NCBI GenBank assembly: GCA_043825615.1
Contig: JBDRRS010000020.1
Location: 1-64,000, forward strand
Direction of reading: 5' to 3'
From: JBDRMV01 sp043825615
GTDB taxonomy: Bacteria > CG03
Length of the DNA stretch: 64,000 nt
Part shown: piece by piece, positions 16,481 through 23,920 of the stretch
Layout of the letters: each line of letters starts with the position of its first letter
Position numbering within the stretch: the first letter of the stretch is position 1
The notes under the pieces: model-generated
Databases searched by the model: none
Seen by the model: the letters and a program-made list of their open reading frames with translations, nothing else
Told to the model about the DNA's origin: nothing
Made by a program: the position numbers and the translations under genes

Positions 16481-16954
16481 TTACTTCAGCTTTTTTACCA
16501 GTGCCGCCACTCTTTTTCCAAGAGCCACGCACTGTTTTTCCACACGGCTGTCAGGATGCCCGATTGAAACGGGACCATAGTGGTCTCCTGTATGAGTTCC
16601 CTGTATAACCATACCGTGAATCAGCATTGCGTTGATAATGTCAAGGATTGTCGTTTCGTTTCCTCCGCCGATGTTCGCTGCAGAGGAAAACGCGCCGCCG
16701 ACACGCCCTTCAAGACCTCCGTGCAAGGAGACGCTCTCGTCAAGAAGTTTCTTGATTTCCGACGCCATTCCTCCGTAATAAGTGGGTGACCCGATAATAA
16801 TCCCGTCATAATTTAGAAGATCTGACGCTTTTACTTTACCGACCTCTTTCACCTCGCATTCCGCGCCGGCGGTCACAACACCTTTTCCGACGAGTTCCGC
16901 CATTTTTTTTGTGTTTCCGCTTCTTGAATAGTAAATCACAATAACCCTGCTCAT
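16481..16954 (-). CDS. WrbA-like flavodoxin-fold NAD(P)H:quinone oxidoreductase
   Basis: 157 residues. The FMN phosphate loop YSRSGNTKKMAELV is near the N-terminus, followed by GSPTYYGGMASEIKKLLD and an SSAANIGGGNETT loop, the layout of WrbA/flavodoxin_5 proteins, which reduce quinones by two electrons and may protect against redox stress. Two ATGs are adjacent (16957, 16954); GGAGGG is better spaced for the second. It is between cvpA-like and M16 genes with short gaps. Confidence 0.88.
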   Translation of the reverse strand: MSRVIVIYYSRSGNTKKMAELVGKGVVTAGAECEVKEVGKVKASDLLNYDGIIIGSPTYYGGMASEIKKLLDESVSLHGGLEGRVGGAFSSAANIGGGNETTILDIINAMLIHGMVIQGTHTGDHYGPVSIGHPDSRVEKQCVALGKRVAALVKKLK

Positions 16955-16971
16955 CATTCCCTCCGTTATAC

Positions 16972-17706
16972 TTATTTTACTGCCTGCTTAAGTTTTTTTA
17001 CAGATTCTATATTTTTATTTTTCAGAAACTTCTGCAAATCTTTAATGTTTACACTTCCGGCGGAATCCCTGCCCCCGCCCGACTCTGCATATTCTCTCAC
17101 TAAATCCCGCAAACTGCCTGCATCAAGGTTGTTAAGCGATGACTGTAAATCTTGCAGTTCCTTGTCGTTTACTTTTTTTAGCTCACTGATATATCTGTTC
17201 ATCTTCTGAAGAGATTGTAATTTCTCCAACCCCTGAACTTTTTTTGTTCTTTTTAACAGGTTGTGCTTTTGCGCAAGTGAAAATACAACTGATTTCTTCA
17301 GCCCTGCAGGCGTGTCAAAGGATGTAAAAGTCCTCGCAATGTCCGCCGCCCACAGGAGAATTAAAATTATGAATACCCCCTTGAAAAGACCGGCGACAGC
17401 GCCCCAGTAGCGGTTTATCCAGCGGAATTTACTGTCCCTGAGCGCGAGCGTCTCGATAAGCCGTCCGATAAGGATTATCAGAAAATACAGAACCAGCCAC
17501 GAAACAAATCTTCCGGCTGACTGTAAAACGAAATCATCCAGCGCCGACGTCTTGACGAGCTTAAGCAGATGTCCCGCCAGCGGGCCAGAGAGGACAAATG
17601 CCAGTACAATAGCGAGCAGGCTGAAGACCTCTTTTAACGCGCCCTGCAGAAAACCCCACGCTATAAAACCGAGCAGTACAAAAATAATAATCAAATCGGC
17701 TGTCAT
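16972..17706 (-). CDS. cvpA: CvpA family membrane protein
   Basis: 244 residues. Four hydrophobic segments fill the first ~135 residues with the family pattern ADLIIIFVLLGFIAWGFLQG and LVLYFLIILIGRLIETL; the rest is a charged, helical cytoplasmic tail (about 140-244). CvpA proteins are inner-membrane proteins of unclear activity, linked to colicin V export and envelope stress. First gene of the run cvpA, wrbA-like, M16, glgP. A TATACT box lies six bases before the ATG and no Shine-Dalgarno is visible, so its transcript may be leaderless. Confidence 0.85.
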   Translation of the reverse strand: MTADLIIIFVLLGFIAWGFLQGALKEVFSLLAIVLAFVLSGPLAGHLLKLVKTSALDDFVLQSAGRFVSWLVLYFLIILIGRLIETLALRDSKFRWINRYWGAVAGLFKGVFIILILLWAADIARTFTSFDTPAGLKKSVVFSLAQKHNLLKRTKKVQGLEKLQSLQKMNRYISELKKVNDKELQDLQSSLNNLDAGSLRDLVREYAESGGGRDSAGSVNIKDLQKFLKNKNIESVKKLKQAVK

Positions 17707-17760
17707 TTTTTTAGTATATCAAATTTTATTCCGCCCTTGTAGCAAGCGCGGGGTTTGCCA

Positions 17761-17789
17761 TTGAACCAAATCCGCTCTTTTGCTAAAAT
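17761..17789 (+). promoter_or_regulatory. Sigma-70-type promoter for the GAF gene
   Basis: TTGAAC (17761-17766), 17-base spacer, TAAAAT (17784-17789). The ATG follows at 17824 with GGAGG in between, giving a normal short leader. Confidence 0.6.
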
Positions 17790-17823
17790 AATTTGCAAGA
17801 GGTAAAGATTTAGGAGGTAAGAC

Positions 17824-18291
17824 ATGGCAAGAACTGAAGTGATTACCCGTGAGGGTCTCGGAGCGGATGAGGGAAAACTTTTAACGCTTTGTTTAACGGC
17901 AGCGTGCGACCTGCTGGATGCGGACGGCGGTTCGATTATGCTTCTGGACGAAACAAAGAAGAACCTGATTGTCAGCGCCGCCGCAGGAGCGAATAAGCAT
18001 GACGCCATCGGAAAAGGCGTACTCGTCGGAGAAAGGGTCTCCGGAAAAGCAGCCGAGAAAAGAGAGGCGGTTCTGTTACAGGGGAAAGTCGACATCAACA
18101 AAGACGAGCGCTTCCGCCGGATGAAAGAATACGAAAAAATCAATTCCGGAATGAGCGTCCCCATGATAAAAGGGGACAAACTCCTCGGAGTGATGAATCT
18201 GAAAAGGACGGAAAAAGACACGGCGCTCAGCCAGGATGACATGGCCAAGGCGGGAATTTTCGCCCGCGAGCTGGCTATCGCCCTAAGTTAA
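17824..18291 (+). CDS. Stand-alone GAF-domain protein
   Basis: 155 residues making up one GAF domain: LCLTAACDLLDADGGSIMLL, then GKGVLVGERVSGKAAEKREAVL and SGMSVPMIKGDKLLGVMNLK. It closely resembles the GAF domain of the histidine kinase at 21100-23058 (same SIMLxD, RVSGxAxxxxxxxLIxxxxxI and SGMSVPM motifs), so it could be a soluble partner or duplicate of that sensor. GAF domains bind small ligands or form dimers. AGGAGG is 7 bases before the ATG. The ligand cannot be told from sequence. Confidence 0.88.
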   Translation: MARTEVITREGLGADEGKLLTLCLTAACDLLDADGGSIMLLDETKKNLIVSAAAGANKHDAIGKGVLVGERVSGKAAEKREAVLLQGKVDINKDERFRRMKEYEKINSGMSVPMIKGDKLLGVMNLKRTEKDTALSQDDMAKAGIFARELAIALS

Positions 18292-18351
18292 CCCTGCCTC
18301 GCCAAAAAAACATCCGCCCTGGCGGAATCAAGCCGCTGTGCGGGTTTCACG

Positions 18352-18921
18352 GTGAACTATCTATTTGTTGATACGGAAACAGGCGGGCTGGATGCGGACA
18401 AATACAGCATACTTTCGCTCGGCTGCGCCATTGCGTCCAGAGATGAAATATTAAAAACTCTTGAAATCAAAATTAGAGAACCCCGTATAGTCACGGGGGG
18501 AGGATTGAATATCAACAAAATAGACCTGAACGAACATGCAAAGGAAGCCATTCCGCCGGAAGAAGTGGTAAAAAAATTTCTCTCTTTTGTTTTAGAGACA
18601 CCGGATATCTACAGGAATGAGTTAGGAAAAATAATATTATTCGGCCATAATGTCTACTTTGACATATCTTTTATCCGGCGTTTGTTCTTTTTTACAAAGT
18701 ACAATTATAAAGATACATTCTCTCACAGGAATATGGACACAGCTTCCATTTTGAAATATCTTCACTTTAAAGATATTTTAAAAGAAGATATTTCAAGTTT
18801 ATCCGCGGCACTCAAATACTTCGGCATCAGAGGCGGACAAAGACACGTGGCATTAGATGATGCGGTACTAACTGCAAAACTTTTTCAGAAACTCATGAAT
18901 CTGGATATGACCGCTCTGTAA
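18352..18921 (+). CDS. DEDDh 3'-5' exonuclease (DnaQ/RNase T-like)
   Basis: 189 residues, GTG start at 18352; no strong ribosome-binding site. All exonuclease motifs are present: ExoI FVDTETGGLD (DxE), ExoII GHNVYFDISFI, ExoIII HVALDDAVLTAKL (HxxxxD). Family members trim DNA or RNA 3' ends as proofreading subunits or RNA processing enzymes. As a free-standing protein with no polymerase domain it may act in repair or RNA turnover. It follows the GAF gene by 60 bases on the same strand. Confidence 0.9.
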   Translation: MNYLFVDTETGGLDADKYSILSLGCAIASRDEILKTLEIKIREPRIVTGGGLNINKIDLNEHAKEAIPPEEVVKKFLSFVLETPDIYRNELGKIILFGHNVYFDISFIRRLFFFTKYNYKDTFSHRNMDTASILKYLHFKDILKEDISSLSAALKYFGIRGGQRHVALDDAVLTAKLFQKLMNLDMTAL

Positions 18922-18960
18922 TTTAAAAACTCTTTGATTTATAAAATCCCGAGCTGTTAA

Positions 18961-18998
18961 TGTCCCCTGACGGCAGTATAATTCTGCTCTCTTAATTT
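18961..18998 (-). pseudogene. Duplicated 3' tail of the GIY-YIG-like gene
   Basis: This 38-base segment matches 19726-19763, the end of the GIY-YIG-like gene, at 34 of 38 positions. On the minus strand it reads KLREQNYTAVRGH against KLREQGYTVVGGH in the intact gene. Only about 13 codons remain. The two copies bracket the small membrane protein gene at 19121-19633. Confidence 0.75.
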
Positions 18999-19058
18999 CA
19001 GTTTTTCCCGTTTCCTAATAACATCAAAATTTATTCTGCATTATTCATATTCTCTGAG

Positions 19059-19110
19059 GAAAAATCGGATCGCCTCCATTTTGCGGGGTCAGTGGAAAAT
19101 GTAATTTTTG
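19059..19110. repeat. Degenerate GGGGTCAG-type REP sequence
   Basis: GGAAAAATCGGATCGCCTCC followed by ATTTTGCGGGGTCAG resembles the start of the 39700 element (GGAAAATAGGGTCACCTC, ATTTTGCGGGGTCAG). It lies just after the stop of the 19121-19633 gene on its strand. Confidence 0.5.
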
Positions 19111-19120
19111 AACCGAGCTT

Positions 19121-19633
19121 TTATTTTTTATTTTCCGGCGTCTTATTCAACTGCGTGATGGAATTTACGAAGAGAGACAAAAAAATGATGAGCAGCGCAT
19201 GGTTAAATGCCTGTCCCCAGTAGTAAAGTCCGAAAAGACCCTTCGCGGCGTAAATTGCCATCAGAAGCGCCGCAACCAAAACGCTGGTAACCCACGTATG
19301 CGCCCTTGAACTGTAAACGCCGGTTGCGACCGGAGTAAGCAGCAGCAGAAACCATATCGGGTACCAGTAGGTAATCAGCAGATAAACAAGACCTATATTT
19401 ACCAGCAGGTTCACGACGACTCTCAACGTCCGCAGCCATTCTTTTTTCGCAACGATGAAAACAGTAATGACGTTGTTCAGGACGGCTATCCCCATAAGTA
19501 TCAGCGCGGCGTAAAAACCCCTGCCGTATGACTCGCTGAAAATGATTGCGGAAAGCACCAGAATTATCGCAAGAGGCGTAAAATATCTATTTACCAAACC
19601 AACCGTTTTCTTTCTAATTTCTGCTTCGTCCAT
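19121..19633 (-). CDS. Small integral membrane protein, function unknown
   Basis: 170 residues with about five or six hydrophobic segments (from FTPLAIILVLSAIIFSES to NHALLIIFLSLFVNSI) and short charged ends. It resembles the membrane-spanning input part of some histidine kinases, but no kinase follows. GGAGG lies 8 bases before the ATG. It is flanked by the duplicated GIY-YIG tail and the intact GIY-YIG gene, so it may have arrived with the event that made that duplication. Confidence 0.7.
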   Translation of the reverse strand: MDEAEIRKKTVGLVNRYFTPLAIILVLSAIIFSESYGRGFYAALILMGIAVLNNVITVFIVAKKEWLRTLRVVVNLLVNIGLVYLLITYWYPIWFLLLLTPVATGVYSSRAHTWVTSVLVAALLMAIYAAKGLFGLYYWGQAFNHALLIIFLSLFVNSITQLNKTPENKK

Positions 19634-19721
19634 AATAATTCCTCCCTGTCCGAATTTTTTCCCTGCTCCTGACCAACCGGCTTCAAAAAAATGTTTTTCT
19701 TTTTTCCTGCCGCTACTGTCA

Positions 19722-20048
19722 TCAGTGTCCCCCGACGACAGTATAACCCTGCTCTCTTAATTTTTCCGCAAGTTCGACTTCCATTTTTACCGCCCCTTTA
19801 TAACTCATCGGGTTAAGACCTTTGTACAGTTTCGGCATCAGTGTCAGGCCGTATTTATGAACCCAGCCGCTGGATTTATGTCCCTTCAGGTGATTTTTCA
19901 GACGCTCAGACGGCTTCAGACCCGTCATCCCCACGTACACGCAGGGTAAATTAAGGTCCCTGGTTTTATTCAGTTGAAACACCTTGTCAAACTGCTTTAT
20001 GCTGTCTTTCAAACGAACGACATAAACGCTGTAATGATTTCTCTTCAC
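19722..20048 (-). CDS. GIY-YIG-like nuclease-fold protein
   Basis: 108 residues, GTG start with GGGA upstream. The fold signature is visible: YSVYVVRLK, then PCVYVGMTGLKPSERLKNHL (YVGMT standing in for YIG, with the family R), a Lys/His-rich middle (KGHKSSGWVHKYG), and ExELAEKLREQGYTVVGGH with the family glutamate and asparagine/histidine end. GIY-YIG proteins are nucleases in repair, restriction or mobile elements; small stand-alone ones are mostly uncharacterised. Its 3' end is duplicated at 18961-18998. Confidence 0.7.
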   Translation of the reverse strand: MKRNHYSVYVVRLKDSIKQFDKVFQLNKTRDLNLPCVYVGMTGLKPSERLKNHLKGHKSSGWVHKYGLTLMPKLYKGLNPMSYKGAVKMEVELAEKLREQGYTVVGGH

Positions 20049-20115
20049 ATTTTTATTTCCCTTTATTGGGAAACTTCAGGTTTGGATAATCAGCCGTTTC
20101 AAAATTGAATTTTTA

Positions 20116-20946
20116 TTAAGAAACCAACTTGAGTATGAATTCTGCTTCTTCATCGTGCGGGTTAAGTTCAATGGCTTTCTTCAAAGCGGATATTGCCTCC
20201 TCATTTTTCCCCTGTACCGCAAGATTCTGCCCGAGTTCTCTATACGCCTCGGCAAACTTCGGGTACTGCTCAATTGCTTTTTTAAGCATCTCAATCGCCT
20301 TATCATAAAGACCCTGAGCCGCATAAGCCACACCCTTATTCAGATAATTTCCCGCCCACTTGGGATTAATCTTACTGGACTTCCCGTAAGCAATAATAGC
20401 CATGAGATAGTTCTTCTGTATAAGATACGCCTCTCCGAGGAATGAATATGTTTTATCATCATCCGGATTCGCTTCTATCGCTTTTTTCAAAAATCCGATT
20501 GCATCGGCGAACTCGCCCTTTAAAAGAAAATCTTTACCCTGAGAAACCAAATCCCCATCCTGCGCAGGAGGCGCCTTTGAAAGTATTTTCTTTGCAACAC
20601 TCAAAAGTTCTCCCTCCTGAAAGGGCTTCCTTAAAAATGCCTCCGCTCCGCCTGCGGCGAGAAAAGCGTCCCTTTTCTCCTCAAGTTCCTTCGGATGTCC
20701 TGAAATGAGCACAACCTCAGTCGCAGGATTAATCTCTTTAATCTTTTGACAGGTCTCGACTCCGTCCATCTCGGGCATTACCAAATCGATGAAAGCAATA
20801 TCAAATTTCTCTTTCTTCGCTTTCTCCACCGCTTCCTTCCCGCTGTAAGCGCATTGAACCTCAAAACCCGCATCTCCGAGTTCCGCTTCAACCCCCATAC
20901 AAACAATCTTCACATCATCAACCACCAGAATTTTTCCCTCAGCCAT
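20116..20946 (-). CDS. Response regulator with C-terminal TPR repeats
   Basis: 276 residues: an intact receiver (KILVVDDVKIV, phospho-Asp in AFIDLVMPEMDG, Thr/Ser switch in VVLISGHP, Lys in LRKPF) followed by about four TPRs (from GDLVSQGKDFLLKGEFADAI to KKAIELNPHDEEA). There is no DNA-binding or enzyme output; TPRs suggest output through protein binding. GAGGAGG precedes the ATG. It follows the histidine kinase gene by 153 bases on the same strand and is its likely partner. Confidence 0.93.
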   Translation of the reverse strand: MAEGKILVVDDVKIVCMGVEAELGDAGFEVQCAYSGKEAVEKAKKEKFDIAFIDLVMPEMDGVETCQKIKEINPATEVVLISGHPKELEEKRDAFLAAGGAEAFLRKPFQEGELLSVAKKILSKAPPAQDGDLVSQGKDFLLKGEFADAIGFLKKAIEANPDDDKTYSFLGEAYLIQKNYLMAIIAYGKSSKINPKWAGNYLNKGVAYAAQGLYDKAIEMLKKAIEQYPKFAEAYRELGQNLAVQGKNEEAISALKKAIELNPHDEEAEFILKLVS

Positions 20947-20997
20947 CTTATCCTCCTCTATACTTTTTTTCTCGCATATAATTCTCGATTGCTTAAC

Positions 20998-21024
20998 TCA
21001 ATAGGGGGGAATACCCCCCTATTG
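20998..21024. repeat. Perfect hairpin between histidine kinase and response regulator
   Basis: CAATAGGGGGG-AATA/TATT-CCCCCCTATTG: a 10- to 11-base perfect stem. It has no T-run on the minus strand, so a simple terminator is unlikely; it could set the kinase/regulator ratio by RNA processing or partial stopping, or be a REP-like repeat. Confidence 0.6.
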
Positions 21025-21099
21025 GGCTCCTCGCGCGCCATCCAGCGCACTCGTCCCTTGTCACCCCCCTGATGGAAAAGAACTTGTTGCTTTTCACGT

Positions 21100-23058
21100 C
21101 TATACACTTACCGCCGGCAAAATTACCCTGAAAGTTGTCCCCCTGCCAACCTCACTTTCAATCTCAATTCTTCCCTTATGCGCTTTGACGATTCCAAGCG
21201 AAGTCGCAAGGCCGAGCCCCGTTCCCTCTCCCCGCGGTTTCGTTGAAAAGAACGGGTCAAAAATCTTATCTATATCCTTTTGGGGAATTCCTTTCCCCGC
21301 GTCGGAAAAGATAATAAACACATTTTCCCTGTCCTCGCTGTTAAGCGTTGTTATCGTCAAATCACCGCCGTCCGGCATGGAATCTCTTGCATTTGTAATC
21401 ATATTCAGAAAAACCTGCTGTATCTGACTCATATCGCCGTTTACAGCCAGAAGGTCTTTGTATAAATTTTTTACTATTTTCAAGTTTTTTACCTCTAACT
21501 GATGCCCCATAAAACTTAAAATTCCGTCTATTGCCTCGTTGCAGTTTACGGGTTCGAATTTCCCCTTCGGGGCATGAGAAAAAGCCAGAAGACCTCCGAC
21601 GATATCTTTACAGAACGCCGTCGCGGATTTAATTTCCCCGAGAAGCGGATAGTTTCTGTCGTCTTTATCTGTTCTCCTTAAAAGAACGTCAATCAGGGTT
21701 AAGAGACCCGCTAACGGTGAATTCAGTTCGTGGGCGACCCCCGCGCCGAGTTCTCCTATCGATGCGAGTTTTCTTGACTGCAGGAGTTCGTCCTGCAGTT
21801 TTTTTACGTCTCTCATATCCTTAGCCACCCCGACGATTCCGAGAGACCCTCCCGCATCATCGCGGAGAACGGAACCCGAGAAAATCACGGGAATCTCCTC
21901 GCCGTCTTTTGTAATATAGGTAAGTTCGCGGTTCTGAACCGAGCCCGCGTCAAGGAGTTCTTTTAATCTTTCCCCCTGAAAAAGATTGTCCTCAACATTC
22001 TGAAAAATAACGTCAACGGGAAGACCGACAAGTTCTTCCTGCCTGTATCCGAGGAGAGCCTCGGTTGCGCTGTTAATTGACTTTATGGTTCCGTCGGGAT
22101 TGACGACGAGCAGCGTATCAATCATGCTCTTTATGATATTCTCAATATAACTTTTTGCCGAGGCAATCTCTTCGTAAACCCTTGCATTCTCAATGGCGAA
22201 TGCCGCATCCCTCGCGAATATGGAAACCAGCTTTACATCCTCTTCCGTGAATCTCCTCTCTCCTTCGGTTATCTTCAAATTTATTACTCCGACTGTCTGG
22301 CCTTTGATGAACATCGGAACGCTCATCCCTGATTTCGTCGTGCCGTGCTTCTTCAATCCCCTGAACCGGGCGTCCTTTTCTATCCTCTGGGAGTCCTTTA
22401 TCAGAATCGGCCTTCCCTCAAGAACCGCCCTTCCGGAAACCCTCTGTCCCGGTTTAAATTTTAACCCTATAACTTTTTCGCTGTTTTCCCCGGAAGCGAC
22501 CTTAACCTCAAGTTCCTGTTCTTTCCTGTCAAAAAGCATTATTGAACCGCCGTCGGCGCCGACGGTTTCGCCTGCCATCTTCATTATAAGATTTAAGGCG
22601 TCGTCAAGTTTCATAACGGACCCCATCGCCTGGGAAATTTTATAAAGGGCCGCCTTTTCTCTTGCGCTTTCCACCTCGCCCAGCAGCCGCGTCCTTTCTC
22701 CCGCGCGCTCGATTAAGGCCTCAAGTTCAACGGAATCAAAGGGCTCGATTAAATAGGAAAATGCCCCCTGCCTCATAAGTTCCGTTGCCTCTTTTCTGTT
22801 TTCGGATTCGGTAATGACGAACAACGGCGTCTTCTTTCCGCTTTTCTTAATCTCGCTTAAAATCTTAAACCCGTTTTCCCATTTTGAAATAACAACATCA
22901 TAGTCCTTTTCTTTGATTTTATTTCCGAAGGTCTCTATGTCTCCTGCCCGCTCAAGAACAGCGGTGCGAAAACGGGAATCGTTCAGGGCCTCTTCAACCG
23001 AAGCCAAACGGCCGATTCGACTTTCAAAAACTAAAATACTTGCTTTTTCAGCATCCAT
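21100..23058 (-). CDS. Hybrid-type sensor histidine kinase with pseudo-receiver, GAF and PAS domains
   Basis: 652 residues, no membrane segment, so cytoplasmic. Order: a degenerate receiver (1-120, DVVISKWENG where the phospho-Asp should be, and LIEPF instead of KPF), a GAF domain (about 140-290, SIMLFDRKEQ and SGMSVPMF), a PAS domain (about 300-420, LLVVNPDGTIKSIN), the H-box ELGAGVAHELNSPLAGLL (about 435), N-box FLNMITNARDSMPDGG and G-boxes DAGKGIP and GTGLGLATSLGIV. The catalytic parts look active; the receiver cannot be phosphorylated in the usual way. It precedes the TPR response regulator on the same strand. Confidence 0.95.
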   Translation of the reverse strand: MDAEKASILVFESRIGRLASVEEALNDSRFRTAVLERAGDIETFGNKIKEKDYDVVISKWENGFKILSEIKKSGKKTPLFVITESENRKEATELMRQGAFSYLIEPFDSVELEALIERAGERTRLLGEVESAREKAALYKISQAMGSVMKLDDALNLIMKMAGETVGADGGSIMLFDRKEQELEVKVASGENSEKVIGLKFKPGQRVSGRAVLEGRPILIKDSQRIEKDARFRGLKKHGTTKSGMSVPMFIKGQTVGVINLKITEGERRFTEEDVKLVSIFARDAAFAIENARVYEEIASAKSYIENIIKSMIDTLLVVNPDGTIKSINSATEALLGYRQEELVGLPVDVIFQNVEDNLFQGERLKELLDAGSVQNRELTYITKDGEEIPVIFSGSVLRDDAGGSLGIVGVAKDMRDVKKLQDELLQSRKLASIGELGAGVAHELNSPLAGLLTLIDVLLRRTDKDDRNYPLLGEIKSATAFCKDIVGGLLAFSHAPKGKFEPVNCNEAIDGILSFMGHQLEVKNLKIVKNLYKDLLAVNGDMSQIQQVFLNMITNARDSMPDGGDLTITTLNSEDRENVFIIFSDAGKGIPQKDIDKIFDPFFSTKPRGEGTGLGLATSLGIVKAHKGRIEIESEVGRGTTFRVILPAVSV

Positions 23059-23173
23059 AAATTAAATCGCCCGCCGTAACGGACTGCTCCAAAATAATTT
23101 TTATTTAAATAATGCAGTTTAATTGTTATATATAATTAGTATAGTGTCAAGACGCACACCAGTAAACAATTTC

Positions 23174-23202
23174 TTGCGGTCATGCGTTTAAAAAACTATA
23201 AT
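23174..23202 (+). promoter_or_regulatory. Promoter close to the start of the 23216 gene
   Basis: TTGCGG (23174-23179), 17-base spacer, TATAAT (23197-23202). The ATG is 13 bases beyond the -10 box and no ribosome-binding site fits, so the transcript would have a leader of about six bases. Confidence 0.6.
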
Positions 23203-23215
23203 AATTTAATAAACT

Positions 23216-23920
23216 ATGGAAATTAATGTAACCCGCTGCTATACTCTGGCATGGAAATCGTTTTCCAAATGGTGGATACCCCTCTGTCTGATTTCAGCCG
23301 TTATTTTTGTTTTTGAGATTGTTCCACGGCTACTTGCGCGCGACGAGGTGAATGAATGGAAAATTACGGCACGCAGTTATATGACTGCCGTTTCGGAGAA
23401 TGACCCTGCTAAGACGGCGGCGGTATCACCGAAAATAAAAGCGCAGACTGCCGTATTACTGCGCAGGTTTACGGGGTTCGGTCTGTATATCTTCTTTCTC
23501 ATTGCTCTTTTGACCGTCATCCTGCTTATGTACGCGAACTGGGCCGTAAAAAACAGGCGGGAGACAGGGAGGCCGCTCTCCACTCTTGTATACATCGCCT
23601 TTGTCCACGTGCTCCTGGCGCTCGGCAAACTGCTGGCATTTTTATTTTTTTTCTTTCCCGGCGCATACCTTTACATCAAACTGCTTTTCGTATCTCTGAT
23701 AATGCTCGAGGAAAAAAAGGGAGCAAGGGAAGCGATTAAGAGCAGCTGGCGGATGACCCGGGGAAATTTCTGGCGGCTGTTCCTGCTCGTGCTCATGAAT
23801 ACGGGAATCCAGTTCCTGTCGCTGGCGACGGTTATCGGCACAATCCCCGCCACCGGCTTCGTCAACACGGTACGGGCTGCCGCTTTCCGCATGCTCCGGG
23901 AAGAAGATAACTCCAATTAG
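23216..23920 (+). CDS. Multi-spanning membrane protein, function unknown
   Basis: 234 residues. A membrane segment near residues 18-38, a soluble loop (about 40-80), then three to four more segments (FGLYIFFLIALLTVILLMYA, IAFVHVLLALGKLLAFLFF, LFLLVLMNTGIQFLSLA) with the motif SSWRMTRGNFWRLFLLVL, which recalls the DUF975/glycerophosphodiesterase-membrane-domain type. Role unknown. Its stop overlaps the stop of the convergent ankyrin gene by a few bases. Confidence 0.7.
   Translation: MEINVTRCYTLAWKSFSKWWIPLCLISAVIFVFEIVPRLLARDEVNEWKITARSYMTAVSENDPAKTAAVSPKIKAQTAVLLRRFTGFGLYIFFLIALLTVILLMYANWAVKNRRETGRPLSTLVYIAFVHVLLALGKLLAFLFFFFPGAYLYIKLLFVSLIMLEEKKGAREAIKSSWRMTRGNFWRLFLLVLMNTGIQFLSLATVIGTIPATGFVNTVRAAAFRMLREEDNSN

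Noticed and set aside
17703..18248. 181-codon minus-strand frame opposite the GAF gene
   Set aside because: The GAF protein on the plus strand has family motifs, a promoter and a good ribosome-binding site; the minus frame is Ser/Phe-rich antisense.
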